A DNA stretch of 64,000 nucleotides from Neorhizobium tomejilense (GTDB taxonomy: Bacteria; Pseudomonadota; Alphaproteobacteria; Rhizobiales; Rhizobiaceae): positions 1 to 64,000 of the forward strand of contig PVBG01000023.1 in the NCBI GenBank assembly GCA_002968845.1, given 5' to 3'. A program made the position numbers and the translations under genes. Of the stretch, positions 8,518 through 16,277 are shown one piece after another. Position 1 is the first letter of the stretch. Every line of letters starts with the position of its first letter. Under the pieces are notes generated by a model. The model saw nothing but the letters and a program-made list of their open reading frames with translations, was not told the DNA's origin and did not search any database.

Positions 8518-9015
8518 CTATTTGCCGAGCACGTTGAGCGCCGAGGTGAGATAGCGTGCGGCGAGCATCTGGCGGCGTTTGGTGGCGAGCCAGAGGGCGG
8601 CGCGGCAATGGTGTTCCAGAGGATCGGTCGCGGCAACTGCCGCGGACTGGATGGCGACGGTGCCGGAATAGATATACGGAACGCCCTCGGCATCGCGCAG
8701 ACAACGGCCATTGGCGGTGACGTCGATCCGCCGCCCGTCCGGATGGGTAAGGCGGTAATTTTCCTGGTATGCGCCACCGCCGACGATCGCGTCGTGGATC
8801 GCCTTTGCGACCCGCTGCCTGTCGCCCTCGTTGATGTAGCGGATGACCCTTTCGATGGGGGCGCCGGCGGCCAGTTCCTCTTCGGAAACACCGAATATGT
8901 CGGCGATCACCTGGTCGCCATACACCTTGTTTTCCGGGACGACCCAACTGTAGAAGCCGAGAGAATTGGGATCATCCGAGCCCGTTTCTTCCTCTTCCGA
9001 TCCGATGTCCGACAT
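8518..9015 (-). CDS. PAS-domain protein
   Basis: 165 residues. A single PAS fold of the PAS-3 type spans about residues 18-120 (GFYSWVVPENKVYGDQVIADIFGVSEEEL, then YRLTHPDGRRIDVTANGRC). There is no kinase, GGDEF, EAL or HTH domain, so it is a stand-alone sensor or adaptor; the C-terminal helix (HHCRAALWLATKRRQML) could contact a partner. The acidic N-terminus (SEEEETGSDD) is unstructured. It sits between era and recO on the same strand. The signal is unknown. Confidence 0.8.
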   Translation of the reverse strand: MSDIGSEEEETGSDDPNSLGFYSWVVPENKVYGDQVIADIFGVSEEELAAGAPIERVIRYINEGDRQRVAKAIHDAIVGGGAYQENYRLTHPDGRRIDVTANGRCLRDAEGVPYIYSGTVAIQSAAVAATDPLEHHCRAALWLATKRRQMLAARYLTSALNVLGK

Positions 9016-9178
9016 TCATGACTCTCCGCGCCACTTTGTCGATAAATTGTATCGTCGGCTCTACGTTAGCAAGTCGTTATAATGATGGATAAAAACCGCT
9101 AGCTACCTACCTCGTCCGCAGGTGATGCCCGGAGGACTTGACGCCGCCATGCGGCGGCGCAGGCGGATATGGCATCGC

Positions 9179-10132
9179 TCAGGATTTGGGAAATTCCAAT
9201 CCCATTTCGCGGAACCGTTCCGGATCGTCGCCCCAGTTCTCGCGGACCTTGACGAACAGGAAGAGGTGGACCGGCTGTTCGAGGATCTCCGCCAGCTCCT
9301 TGCGGGATGCGGTCGAGATCGCCTTGATGGCGTCGCCGTTCTTGCCGAGCGCGATCTTCTTCTGGCTGTCACGCTCCACGTAGATCACCTGTTCGATGCG
9401 CACCGAACCGTCCTTGCGTTCCTCCCACTTCTCCGTCTCGACATGGCTGGCGTAGGGGAGTTCCTGGTGGAGGCGCAGGAAGAGTTTTTCGCGGGTGATC
9501 TCGGCCGCCAGCTGGCGCATCGGCAGGTCGGAGATCTGGTCTTCCGGATAATACCAGGGGCCTTCCGGCAGGGTTTCGGCGAGATAATCCATCAGGTCGC
9601 TGCAGCCGGAACCGGTGGTGGCCGAGACCATGAAGGTGCGCTCGAACGGCACGGCTTCGTTGGCCGCGGCGGCGAGCTTCAGCAGGTCTTCGTGGCGGAC
9701 GCGGTCGATCTTGTTCAAGACCAGGATTTTTGGCTGGTGGACGTCCTTGAGGCCTTCGAGGATCGCCTCGGCGTCGCCGCGAATACCACGTTCGCTGTCG
9801 ATCAGGAGCAGGATCAGGTCGGCATCCTTGGCGCCGCCCCAAGCCGAGGTCACCATGGCGCGGTCCAGCCGGCGGCGCGGCTTGAAGATGCCGGGCGTGT
9901 CCATGAAGACGATCTGGGCGTTGTTGTGGATGGCGATGCCACGCACGATGGCGCGCGTCGTCTGCACCTTGTGGCTGACGATCGAGACCTTGGCGCCGAC
10001 GAGCCGGTTGAGCAGCGTCGATTTGCCGGCGTTGGTCGGGCCGATCAGCGCCACGAAGCCGGAATGGGTCGCCCCGGCGGATGTCTGGCCGGCTGCGTTC
10101 TCTTCACCGGTATTGTTGTCGTTCTCGGTCAT
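9179..10132 (-). CDS. era: GTPase Era
   Basis: 317 residues from the ATG at 10132; a TTG at 10141, one base after the rnc stop, would add MDT. The G1 loop GPTNAGKS is at 31-38, G3 is DTPG and G4 is NKID, followed by a C-terminal KH domain (EQVIYVERDSQKKIALGKNG). Era binds the 3' end of 16S rRNA and helps assemble the 30S subunit at the membrane. It is translated directly after rnc in the lepB-rnc-era operon. Confidence 0.96.
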   Translation of the reverse strand: MTENDNNTGEENAAGQTSAGATHSGFVALIGPTNAGKSTLLNRLVGAKVSIVSHKVQTTRAIVRGIAIHNNAQIVFMDTPGIFKPRRRLDRAMVTSAWGGAKDADLILLLIDSERGIRGDAEAILEGLKDVHQPKILVLNKIDRVRHEDLLKLAAAANEAVPFERTFMVSATTGSGCSDLMDYLAETLPEGPWYYPEDQISDLPMRQLAAEITREKLFLRLHQELPYASHVETEKWEERKDGSVRIEQVIYVERDSQKKIALGKNGDAIKAISTASRKELAEILEQPVHLFLFVKVRENWGDDPERFREMGLEFPKS

Positions 10133-10142
10133 GGTGTCCAAT

Positions 10143-10859
10143 TCATTGTTCGGCAGAGGGTTTCTGCCACACGCCTTCGCGTTCGAGCATCTTGGTGGCG
10201 GCCACCTGTTCGGCGGCGCGCTTGGAGCGGTCCACGCCGGTCTCCGGCGCCACGCCGGTTACCTCGACGGTCACCGTGAAACGGGGATCATGATCCGGGC
10301 CGGAGCGTTCGTCCACCCGGTAGGCGGGCGTCAGGCCGAATTTCGCGTGCGCCCACTCCTGCAACTCGGTCTTGGCATCGCGCCGCGCGCCATCTGCGCG
10401 GGTGGCGCGGCCTTCCCAGTACCTGATGATGAAGCCGCGGGCGGCTTCCAGCCCGCCATCCAGATAGAGAGCGGCGATCAGGCTTTCGACCACGTCGGCC
10501 CGCACGTTCATCATCCGCTTGCCGGTCAGCTTCTTGACGTCGGCGCCGGTGCGGATGAACCGATGCAGTTCGAGTTCGTCGGCGACAACGGCGCAGCTAT
10601 CGGCGCTGACCAGCTGGTTCAGACGCACGGAAAGCTCGCCCTCGGCGGCGGTGCGGAACGTCTTGAACAGCAGTTCGGCGACACAGAGGCCGAGCACGCG
10701 ATCGCCCAGGAATTCCAGCCGTTCGTAATTGGCACTCTTGGCCGACCCGGTGCTCGCGTGGGTGAGCGCCCGGTCGAGCCATTGCTTGTCGGCGAATTCA
10801 TGACCTATGGCTTTTTCAAGCTGGCCGCGTTCCTCCGCCGAAAGCGTCTTGGACTTCAT
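10143..10859 (-). CDS. rnc: Ribonuclease III
   Basis: 238 residues from MKSKTLSAEERG; its ATG overlaps the lepB stop by one base (TGATG), so the upstream ORF extension is rejected. The RNase III signature ERLEFLGDRVLGL is at about residues 43-55 and a double-stranded RNA-binding domain fills the last ~70 residues. It processes rRNA precursors and structured mRNAs. Translational coupling to lepB, and to era downstream, is visible. Confidence 0.96.
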   Translation of the reverse strand: MKSKTLSAEERGQLEKAIGHEFADKQWLDRALTHASTGSAKSANYERLEFLGDRVLGLCVAELLFKTFRTAAEGELSVRLNQLVSADSCAVVADELELHRFIRTGADVKKLTGKRMMNVRADVVESLIAALYLDGGLEAARGFIIRYWEGRATRADGARRDAKTELQEWAHAKFGLTPAYRVDERSGPDHDPRFTVTVEVTGVAPETGVDRSKRAAEQVAATKMLEREGVWQKPSAEQ

Positions 10860-11608
10860 CACCGGACGACCTTGAAAATCCGATCCCAGCGCATGTTCGT
10901 GGGCCACTTCCAGATCTCACGGAACGAGGTGTCGTTGCCGAGCGAGAAGAAGATGACGCTGGCGCGGCCGACCAGGTTCTCGGCCGGCACGTAACCGACG
11001 TCGAAACGGCTGTCGAGCGAGTTGTCGCGGTTGTCGCCCATGAAGAAATAATGGCCGGCCGGGACGACGAATTCCTGGGTGTTGTCGCCGCGCGAAACCG
11101 GCGAATGGTCGAGCGTGTCATAGGTCACGCCGTTATCAAGCGTTTCTCGGAAGACCGGCACGTCGGTGCCCGGATCGAGGCTGTAATCGGAAGTGAAGGT
11201 GCCGTCGCCCTGTTTGGGAACCGGCTTGCCGTTGAGGAGCAGCACGCCGTTCGTAACCTGGACGCGGTCGCCCGGCAGGCCGATCAGGCGCTTGATATAA
11301 TCGATGTCCGGATGGCTCGGCAGGCGGAAGACGATGACGTCGCCGCGCTTGGGTTCGCTGAATTCCAGGATACGGCCGGAGAACAGGTTGGGCGAGAACG
11401 GCAGCGAATATTTCGAGTAACCGTAGGCGAACTTGTTGACGAAGATATAGTCGCCGACGAGCAGGGACGGCATCATCGAGCCGGACGGGATGGTAAAAGG
11501 CTGGAACAGCACGGTGCGGATCACCATTGCCAGCAGGAGAGCCTGGATGATGACCTTGATGTTTTCCCAGAGGCTGTTCTGCGACTTGGTCTCGGCTTTG
11601 TCGGACAC
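10859..11608 (-). CDS. lepB: Signal peptidase I
   Basis: 249 residues. One N-terminal membrane helix (residues ~17-35) precedes IPSGSMMPSLLVGD, whose second serine (S44) is the catalytic nucleophile. The Lys of DYIKRLIGLPGDRV is the general base and GDNRDNSLDSR is box E. It cleaves Sec and Tat signal peptides on the periplasmic face, and presumably processes the many exported proteins in this window. It is the first member of the coupled lepB-rnc-era set. Confidence 0.97.
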   Translation of the reverse strand: MSDKAETKSQNSLWENIKVIIQALLLAMVIRTVLFQPFTIPSGSMMPSLLVGDYIFVNKFAYGYSKYSLPFSPNLFSGRILEFSEPKRGDVIVFRLPSHPDIDYIKRLIGLPGDRVQVTNGVLLLNGKPVPKQGDGTFTSDYSLDPGTDVPVFRETLDNGVTYDTLDHSPVSRGDNTQEFVVPAGHYFFMGDNRDNSLDSRFDVGYVPAENLVGRASVIFFSLGNDTSFREIWKWPTNMRWDRIFKVVR

Positions 11609-11691
11609 GTTTGACGTCTTTCTGTTCGGCTCGGCTGTTGCCAGCGGTTTTGCGTTCTCTAAACCCTTCGCAAAGCGGCGGCAATGGTCGA

Positions 11692-12093
11692 TTAGGCCGC
11701 GAGGCGCGCTTCGATCACCACAAAGGCCTGTGCATAAGGGTATTCGTCGGTGATGGTGATGTGAATAACCGCCTCATGGCCGGCCGGCATCATGCTCGCG
11801 AGACGTTCGGCGGCGCCATTGGTGAGCACCATGGTGGGCCGCCCGCCGGGCAGATTGACGACCCCCATATCCTTCCAGAACACGCCGTGGGCGATGCCGG
11901 TGCCGAGCGCCTTGGAGCACGCCTCCTTGGCGGCGAAACGCTTGGCATAAGAGGCCGCCCGGTTCTGGCGGCGGTCGGATTTCGCCCGCTCGATCTCGGT
12001 GAAACAGCGATGGGTAAAACGCTCGCCGAACCGTTCGATGGATTTCTCCACGCGTCTTATATCGATGAGGTCACTGCCCATGCCGATGATCAT
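11692..12093 (-). CDS. acpS: Holo-[acyl-carrier-protein] synthase
   Basis: 133 residues. MIIGMGSDLIDIRRVE and RFAAKEACSKALGTG are the two AcpS/PPTase signatures that hold Mg-CoA (Asp8 and the KEA Glu). The enzyme transfers 4'-phosphopantetheine from CoA to ACP. The length is normal. It lies 83 bp upstream of lepB in the conserved core-gene run. Confidence 0.95.
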   Translation of the reverse strand: MIIGMGSDLIDIRRVEKSIERFGERFTHRCFTEIERAKSDRRQNRAASYAKRFAAKEACSKALGTGIAHGVFWKDMGVVNLPGGRPTMVLTNGAAERLASMMPAGHEAVIHITITDEYPYAQAFVVIEARLAA

Positions 12094-12132
12094 GAAATCT
12101 CCCCTGCGGCGCCCGGCCGGTTCTCGTCAGTC

Positions 12133-12693
12133 CTATACTGACTTGAGGGCTCCGGCCCGCGCCGTCAAGCGTTCCAGCCGCCGGTTGCGGAAACTGCGCA
12201 CGCCCAGATAGGTGACGGCATAGAAAACCAGGCCGCACAGGATGCCCGGCGGCAGGGAACCGATCAGCATCGGTTCCAGGATTGGCCGCCAGAGCTGCGA
12301 GACGTCGAGGTGGTGAAACAACCTGCCGAGATCGAGACTGTCATGGCCGGCGGCGTCGTGGCCAAGTATCGTCTCGCCAAGCTTCCAGGTGAGTGGCCAG
12401 ATGATCGGACAGGTGATGGGATTGGCAAACGTGGTCCCAAGCGCCGCGGCGATTATGCTGCCGCCGAAGAGATAGGCGAGCGGGATCGCAAACAGGATGT
12501 GGAGGCCGAGAAACGGCGTCCAGGCGCTGACCACACCGATCGCAAGCCCAGCCGCAACCGCATGCGGCGAACCGCCGATGCGCATCACCTTCAGGCGATA
12601 ATATGCGAGGACGCGGCGAAAGCCCTTGGGAGGCAGGACGGCACGGCGCAGTCTTTCACGAATTCCAAGCGGTGTACGGCGGCGAAACGGCAT
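12133..12693 (-). CDS. DUF2062 membrane protein
   Basis: 186 residues. A short basic N-terminus (RRRTPLGIRERLRRAVLPPKGF) is followed by hydrophobic stretches PHAVAAGLAIGVVSAWTPFLGLHILFAIPLAYLFGG and NPITCPIIWPLTWKLGE, the DUF2062 pattern. This is a conserved inner-membrane family with no firm function. It is the last gene of the acpS-side block before the accessory region. It has the usual length and no sign of damage. Confidence 0.85.
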   Translation of the reverse strand: MPFRRRTPLGIRERLRRAVLPPKGFRRVLAYYRLKVMRIGGSPHAVAAGLAIGVVSAWTPFLGLHILFAIPLAYLFGGSIIAAALGTTFANPITCPIIWPLTWKLGETILGHDAAGHDSLDLGRLFHHLDVSQLWRPILEPMLIGSLPPGILCGLVFYAVTYLGVRSFRNRRLERLTARAGALKSV

Positions 12694-12921
12694 TGGGGCG
12701 CATCTGGTTCGGCAGCGGGATATTCATCCGTCAGCTGCGGGAATCTTCGGGCGAACAGGCTTTAGCCCAAGCCGAAGATGATGGCGAAAATTGGCCCGCC
12801 CTGCATAAGAGCGGCTTTCGCAGAGGTGATCCGGTCACCGGTCGCGTCGACACGGGAAGACCTGCGGCAGCCGCGCGGCGTCATTTTCCGCGCGAACGGG
12901 TAGCTGATCGGAACGTATCGC

Positions 12922-13077
12922 TTAGAAGGACGACTTGCGGAACATGCCGCGGTCGATCTGGCGCATGCGGTATTCGAGGTCGATCCGGTCGTTTGCTTCG
13001 TTCAGGTAAGCGACTTCACGGTCCTGGGTGGTGGGGACGCGGAAAGCGCGGGCGAACTTGCGTACTGAGTCAAACAT
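12922..13077 (-). CDS. DUF3563 small protein
   Basis: 51 residues from MFDSVRKFARAF. The frame opens upstream, but the ATG at 13077 follows a purine-rich GAAAGAAG and begins at the conserved part. The pattern RKFARAFRVPTTQDREVAYLNEANDRIDLEYRMRQIDRGMF matches small DUF3563 proteins of Rhizobiales. It has no signal peptide or membrane segment; the chain is amphipathic and helical. Function unknown. A 20-bp palindrome lies just upstream. The 228 bp between its stop and the DUF2062 start hold no gene I can support. Confidence 0.75.
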   Translation of the reverse strand: MFDSVRKFARAFRVPTTQDREVAYLNEANDRIDLEYRMRQIDRGMFRKSSF

Positions 13078-13096
13078 GATGTCTTCTTTCTTTCTA

Positions 13097-13116
13097 ATAT
13101 TGCACTGCAGCAATAT
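13097..13116. promoter_or_regulatory. Palindrome upstream of DUF3563 gene
   Basis: ATATTGC-ACTGCA-GCAATAT: perfect 7-bp arms around a near-symmetric centre, 19 bp before the ATG at 13077. It could be an operator (TTGC..GCAA half sites) or a leader hairpin. Confidence 0.5.
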
Positions 13117-13356
13117 AGGACGCGGCATCATGTTTTACCAACGCCGCAACTGCCGGGCAGCCCTGCGCGGGAAGCATGGCGGGTTAATGGGGATGCGCAG
13201 GAAATAGGCGAGCGCCGAGTTCTCCAGTTCCATCATGCATAGGGAACGTGCGCTTTTGAGCATGTTTGGTATGATCGCAGGCATTATTTCGAGCACGGGT
13301 GTCGGAATCTCGTTTAGCCGGCCGTCTTCAAGACGGACAAGCCATGGAGGACGACG

Positions 13357-14010
13357 ATGACCATTACGATTACCGCCTTCGAACGATCGCCCGACCGCGG
13401 CAGAGGGCTGGCGCGTGACATGCGCGTACGCTGGGCGCTCGATGAAGCGGGACAGCCTTACGACGTTCGCCTCGTTTCGTTCAAGGCGATAAAGGAACCC
13501 GCACATCTGGCGCTTCAGCCTTTCGGGCAGATCCCGACATATGAGGAAGGCGATCTCGCTCTCTTCGAGTCGGGAGCGATCGTACTCCATATCGCGGAAC
13601 GCCACGGAGGCCTGCTGCCGGACGATGCGAATGCCCGGGCGCGGGCGATCGCATGGATGCTTGCCGCGCTCAACACCGTGGAACCGCCGATCTTCGACCG
13701 CAGCCTTGCCAGGATTCTCGAGCGCGACGAGCCCTGGTATGAAAAGCGTCTGCGCTCCCTCGACGAGACCATCCGGAAACGGCTGGCCGATCTTTCCCGC
13801 CACCTTGGCGAGGCCGACTGGCTCGATGGCGAATTCAGTGCCGGCGACCTTCTGATGGTGTCGGTGCTGCTCCGGTTGAAAGCGTCATCGAATATCCTGG
13901 ACGATTATCCAAACCTCTCCGCCTATGTCGTCCGCGGCGAAGCGCGGCCCGCATACAAGCGTGCTTTCGCCGCCCAGTTGGCTGTTTTCACGGCCGCATC
14001 GGCCGGCTGA
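13357..14010 (+). CDS. Glutathione S-transferase family protein
   Basis: 217 residues. The N-terminal thioredoxin-like domain includes GQIPTYEEGDLALFESGAIVLHIAERHG at about 56-83, containing the cis-Pro and the ES pair that binds the gamma-glutamyl group of glutathione. The C-terminal helical domain includes DWLDGEFSAGDLLMVSVLLRL with the N-capping Asp. It probably conjugates or reduces electrophiles with GSH; substrate unknown. It is part of the accessory group between DUF2062 and rel. Confidence 0.88.
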   Translation: MTITITAFERSPDRGRGLARDMRVRWALDEAGQPYDVRLVSFKAIKEPAHLALQPFGQIPTYEEGDLALFESGAIVLHIAERHGGLLPDDANARARAIAWMLAALNTVEPPIFDRSLARILERDEPWYEKRLRSLDETIRKRLADLSRHLGEADWLDGEFSAGDLLMVSVLLRLKASSNILDDYPNLSAYVVRGEARPAYKRAFAAQLAVFTAASAG

Positions 14011-14195
14011 CCACGGCCGGCCTCCGGGTTCGAAGCCATCATCCGGGCCTTCTTTCTCCCTCGATGGGGCCGATCCTGCCCTGAATCGAGAAAGCTCTAT
14101 CGGCGGATTGGTGTCTTTCCGACCAGCCTTTTCCTTGGCTAAATCCCTCCTCGGGCTCGTCGGACGTGACGGCCGGCGGAAATGAGGAGGATGCC

Positions 14196-15674
14196 ATGAA
14201 TGATCGCAACGTATCGGTGAAGGAGATACGCCAGAACGAGAACCGCTTCCTGAGCTCCGACATTTTTGAATCAGGGCAGTATGTCTTCCCCCGTCGCAAC
14301 GGCGAGGGCGTCCTCAGGGAAGAGGCGCGCGACATTCCGCTCTATCATCGCTGCGACGTGTTGGTCGTGGGTGGGGGACCTTCCGGAACCGCCGCAGCGC
14401 TCGCCGCCGCGCGAACCGGCGCGGAGGTCGTGGTGCTGGAGCGCTACAATCATCTCGGCGGGCTTTCCACCGGAGGCGTGGTGATCTGGATCGACCGGAT
14501 GACCGACTGGGACGGGCGGCAGGTCATTCGCGGCTTTGCCGAGGAGGTTCTCGGCCGCCTTCCCCCTGAAGCCGTCGCCGGCCCGGACAGGAGCCTTTGG
14601 GGGCAGCGGGACGCGGATCTCGCCAAATACTGGCGGCTGCGTACATCCGCTTTCCACGGCATCGTTACCTGGGCGCCCACGATCGACCCTGAAAGACTGA
14701 AACTGACCTCGCAGGAAATGCTGATCGAGGCTGGCGTGCGGATCGTCTTCCATTCCTGGGCGGCGACACCGGTGGTCGAGGACGGCGCGGTAAAGGGCGT
14801 CATCTTCGAAAGCAAGGAGGGCCGCCAGGGGATCATGGCCAAGGTCGTGGTGGACTGCACCGGCGACGGCGACGTTTTTGCGCGCGCAGGAGCGAGTTTC
14901 GAGGCCGATATCGAGGAGGGCGACGTGCATCACTCGATGAATACCGGCTTCATGCTCGGCGGCGTGGACATGGCCACCTGGCTCGCCTTCCGATCGGAGC
15001 AGGAACAGGCGTTTGCCGACTTCAACACACTCGGCCGCGGAGAGCTCGGCTTCTTCCAGACGCCGTACGTTTCCTGGCGCAACGACATCGCGCTGTTCCT
15101 CGGGCCGCGGCAATCGGGGCTTTCGGCGCTCAATGTCGACGACATGACCGAAGTCGAAATCCGCTCGCATCGGTTCATGCAGTCGCATTGCGAATTTTTC
15201 AGGAAGCATGCGCCGGGGTTCAAGGACGCCTATATGCTGCTCAGCGCGCCGCAGCTCGGCGTCCGGCACACACGGCGGCTCGCCGGTGTCGGCCGGGTCG
15301 AGCGCAGCCAGTGGCCGGTCGGTGCCGTTCTGCCGGATGAAATCGGCGTCAGTCCCTCGGTCTCGCCGAAGTTTCCGGTGATCTCAGTACCCTACGGCGC
15401 ACTCGTGCCGGCAAGGCTGGACGGAATGCTGGCCGCCGGGCGGCACATCTCCTGCGATGCGAACAGCCACGGCTTCATGCGCGAAATTCCGCAGTGCTGG
15501 CTGACCGGACAGGCGGCGGGTGCGGCCGCGGGCATCGCGGCCAATCGCGGCATCGCACCGCGGGGTGTGGATATTGCCGAGCTGCAGTCGACCCTGCGGG
15601 CTCAAGGCGCCTTCGTGCGGGATGCGAGCGAGGCGGCAACGGTGGGGAGCCAGGCGGAAACGGTGCAGGGCTGA
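14196..15674 (+). CDS. FAD-dependent oxidoreductase (FAD_oxidored family)
   Basis: 492 residues from MNDRNVSVKEIRQNE, with GAGGAGG ending 4 nt before the ATG. The GGGPSGTAAALAAARTGAEVVVLER Rossmann motif (about residues 55-80) binds FAD. VVDCTGDGDVFARAGA and the C-terminal GMLAAGRHISCDANSHGFMREIPQCWLTGQAAGAAA segment match the PF12831-type flavoproteins often annotated as FAD-dependent or xanthan-lyase-like. The substrate is unknown. A Cys and His near the C-terminus are conserved in the family. It converges on the VOC gene 3 bp away. Confidence 0.85.
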   Translation: MNDRNVSVKEIRQNENRFLSSDIFESGQYVFPRRNGEGVLREEARDIPLYHRCDVLVVGGGPSGTAAALAAARTGAEVVVLERYNHLGGLSTGGVVIWIDRMTDWDGRQVIRGFAEEVLGRLPPEAVAGPDRSLWGQRDADLAKYWRLRTSAFHGIVTWAPTIDPERLKLTSQEMLIEAGVRIVFHSWAATPVVEDGAVKGVIFESKEGRQGIMAKVVVDCTGDGDVFARAGASFEADIEEGDVHHSMNTGFMLGGVDMATWLAFRSEQEQAFADFNTLGRGELGFFQTPYVSWRNDIALFLGPRQSGLSALNVDDMTEVEIRSHRFMQSHCEFFRKHAPGFKDAYMLLSAPQLGVRHTRRLAGVGRVERSQWPVGAVLPDEIGVSPSVSPKFPVISVPYGALVPARLDGMLAAGRHISCDANSHGFMREIPQCWLTGQAAGAAAGIAANRGIAPRGVDIAELQSTLRAQGAFVRDASEAATVGSQAETVQG

Positions 15675-15676
15675 TC

Positions 15677-16114
15677 TCAGGTGAGTTCCTGGGCCAGTCC
15701 GATGAGAAGCCCGCCGGGGCCACGGATGTAGCAGAGCCGATACACGTCTTGATAATCGACGACTTCGCCGACGAGCTGCGCGCCCCGCGCGCGGAGCCTT
15801 TCGAGCGTCTGGTCGATGTCGTCGACGGTAAACATGACGCGGAGGTAGCCGAGCGCATTGACCGGGGCGTTCCGGTGATCTTCGACGACGGGCGGCGTGA
15901 GGAAGCGGGAGAGCTCGAGCCGGCTGTGGCCATCCGGCGTGCGCATCATGGCAATCTCGACATGCTGATTACCCAGTCCGGTGACGCGTCCGGCCCATTC
16001 TCCCTCGATCGTCGCCCGCCCCTCGAGCTCAAGGCCGAGTTCGCGAAAGAAATCGATCGTCTCCGCGAGGTCTTCGACGACGATTCCGACGTTGTCCATC
16101 CGCTTGATGGCCAT
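15677..16114 (-). CDS. VOC family (glyoxalase/bleomycin-resistance) protein
   Basis: 145 residues from MAIKRMDNVGIVV. Two beta-alpha-beta-beta-beta repeats are visible (MDNVGIVVEDLAETIDFFRELGLELEG, then LRVMFTVDDIDQTLERLRARGAQLVGEV). The candidate metal ligands of the family are not fully clear. Possible roles include a lactoylglutathione-lyase-like isomerase, a dioxygenase or a binding protein. Its stop lies 3 bp from that of the convergent FAD oxidoreductase. Confidence 0.82.
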   Translation of the reverse strand: MAIKRMDNVGIVVEDLAETIDFFRELGLELEGRATIEGEWAGRVTGLGNQHVEIAMMRTPDGHSRLELSRFLTPPVVEDHRNAPVNALGYLRVMFTVDDIDQTLERLRARGAQLVGEVVDYQDVYRLCYIRGPGGLLIGLAQELT

Positions 16115-16277
16115 GTTTCCGATCTCCAATGTGTCGTTTCAACCGACAGGGTCTCGCCCCCCGTCCAACAAAGGACGTTCCAGACACCTCAACACCGACA
16201 GCCAGTTCGCTGGTTTCCGCATCAGAGGCTTGAATCGCGGGTACCTTTAAATTTCCGCCCCGTCTTCAAACAGCCTC

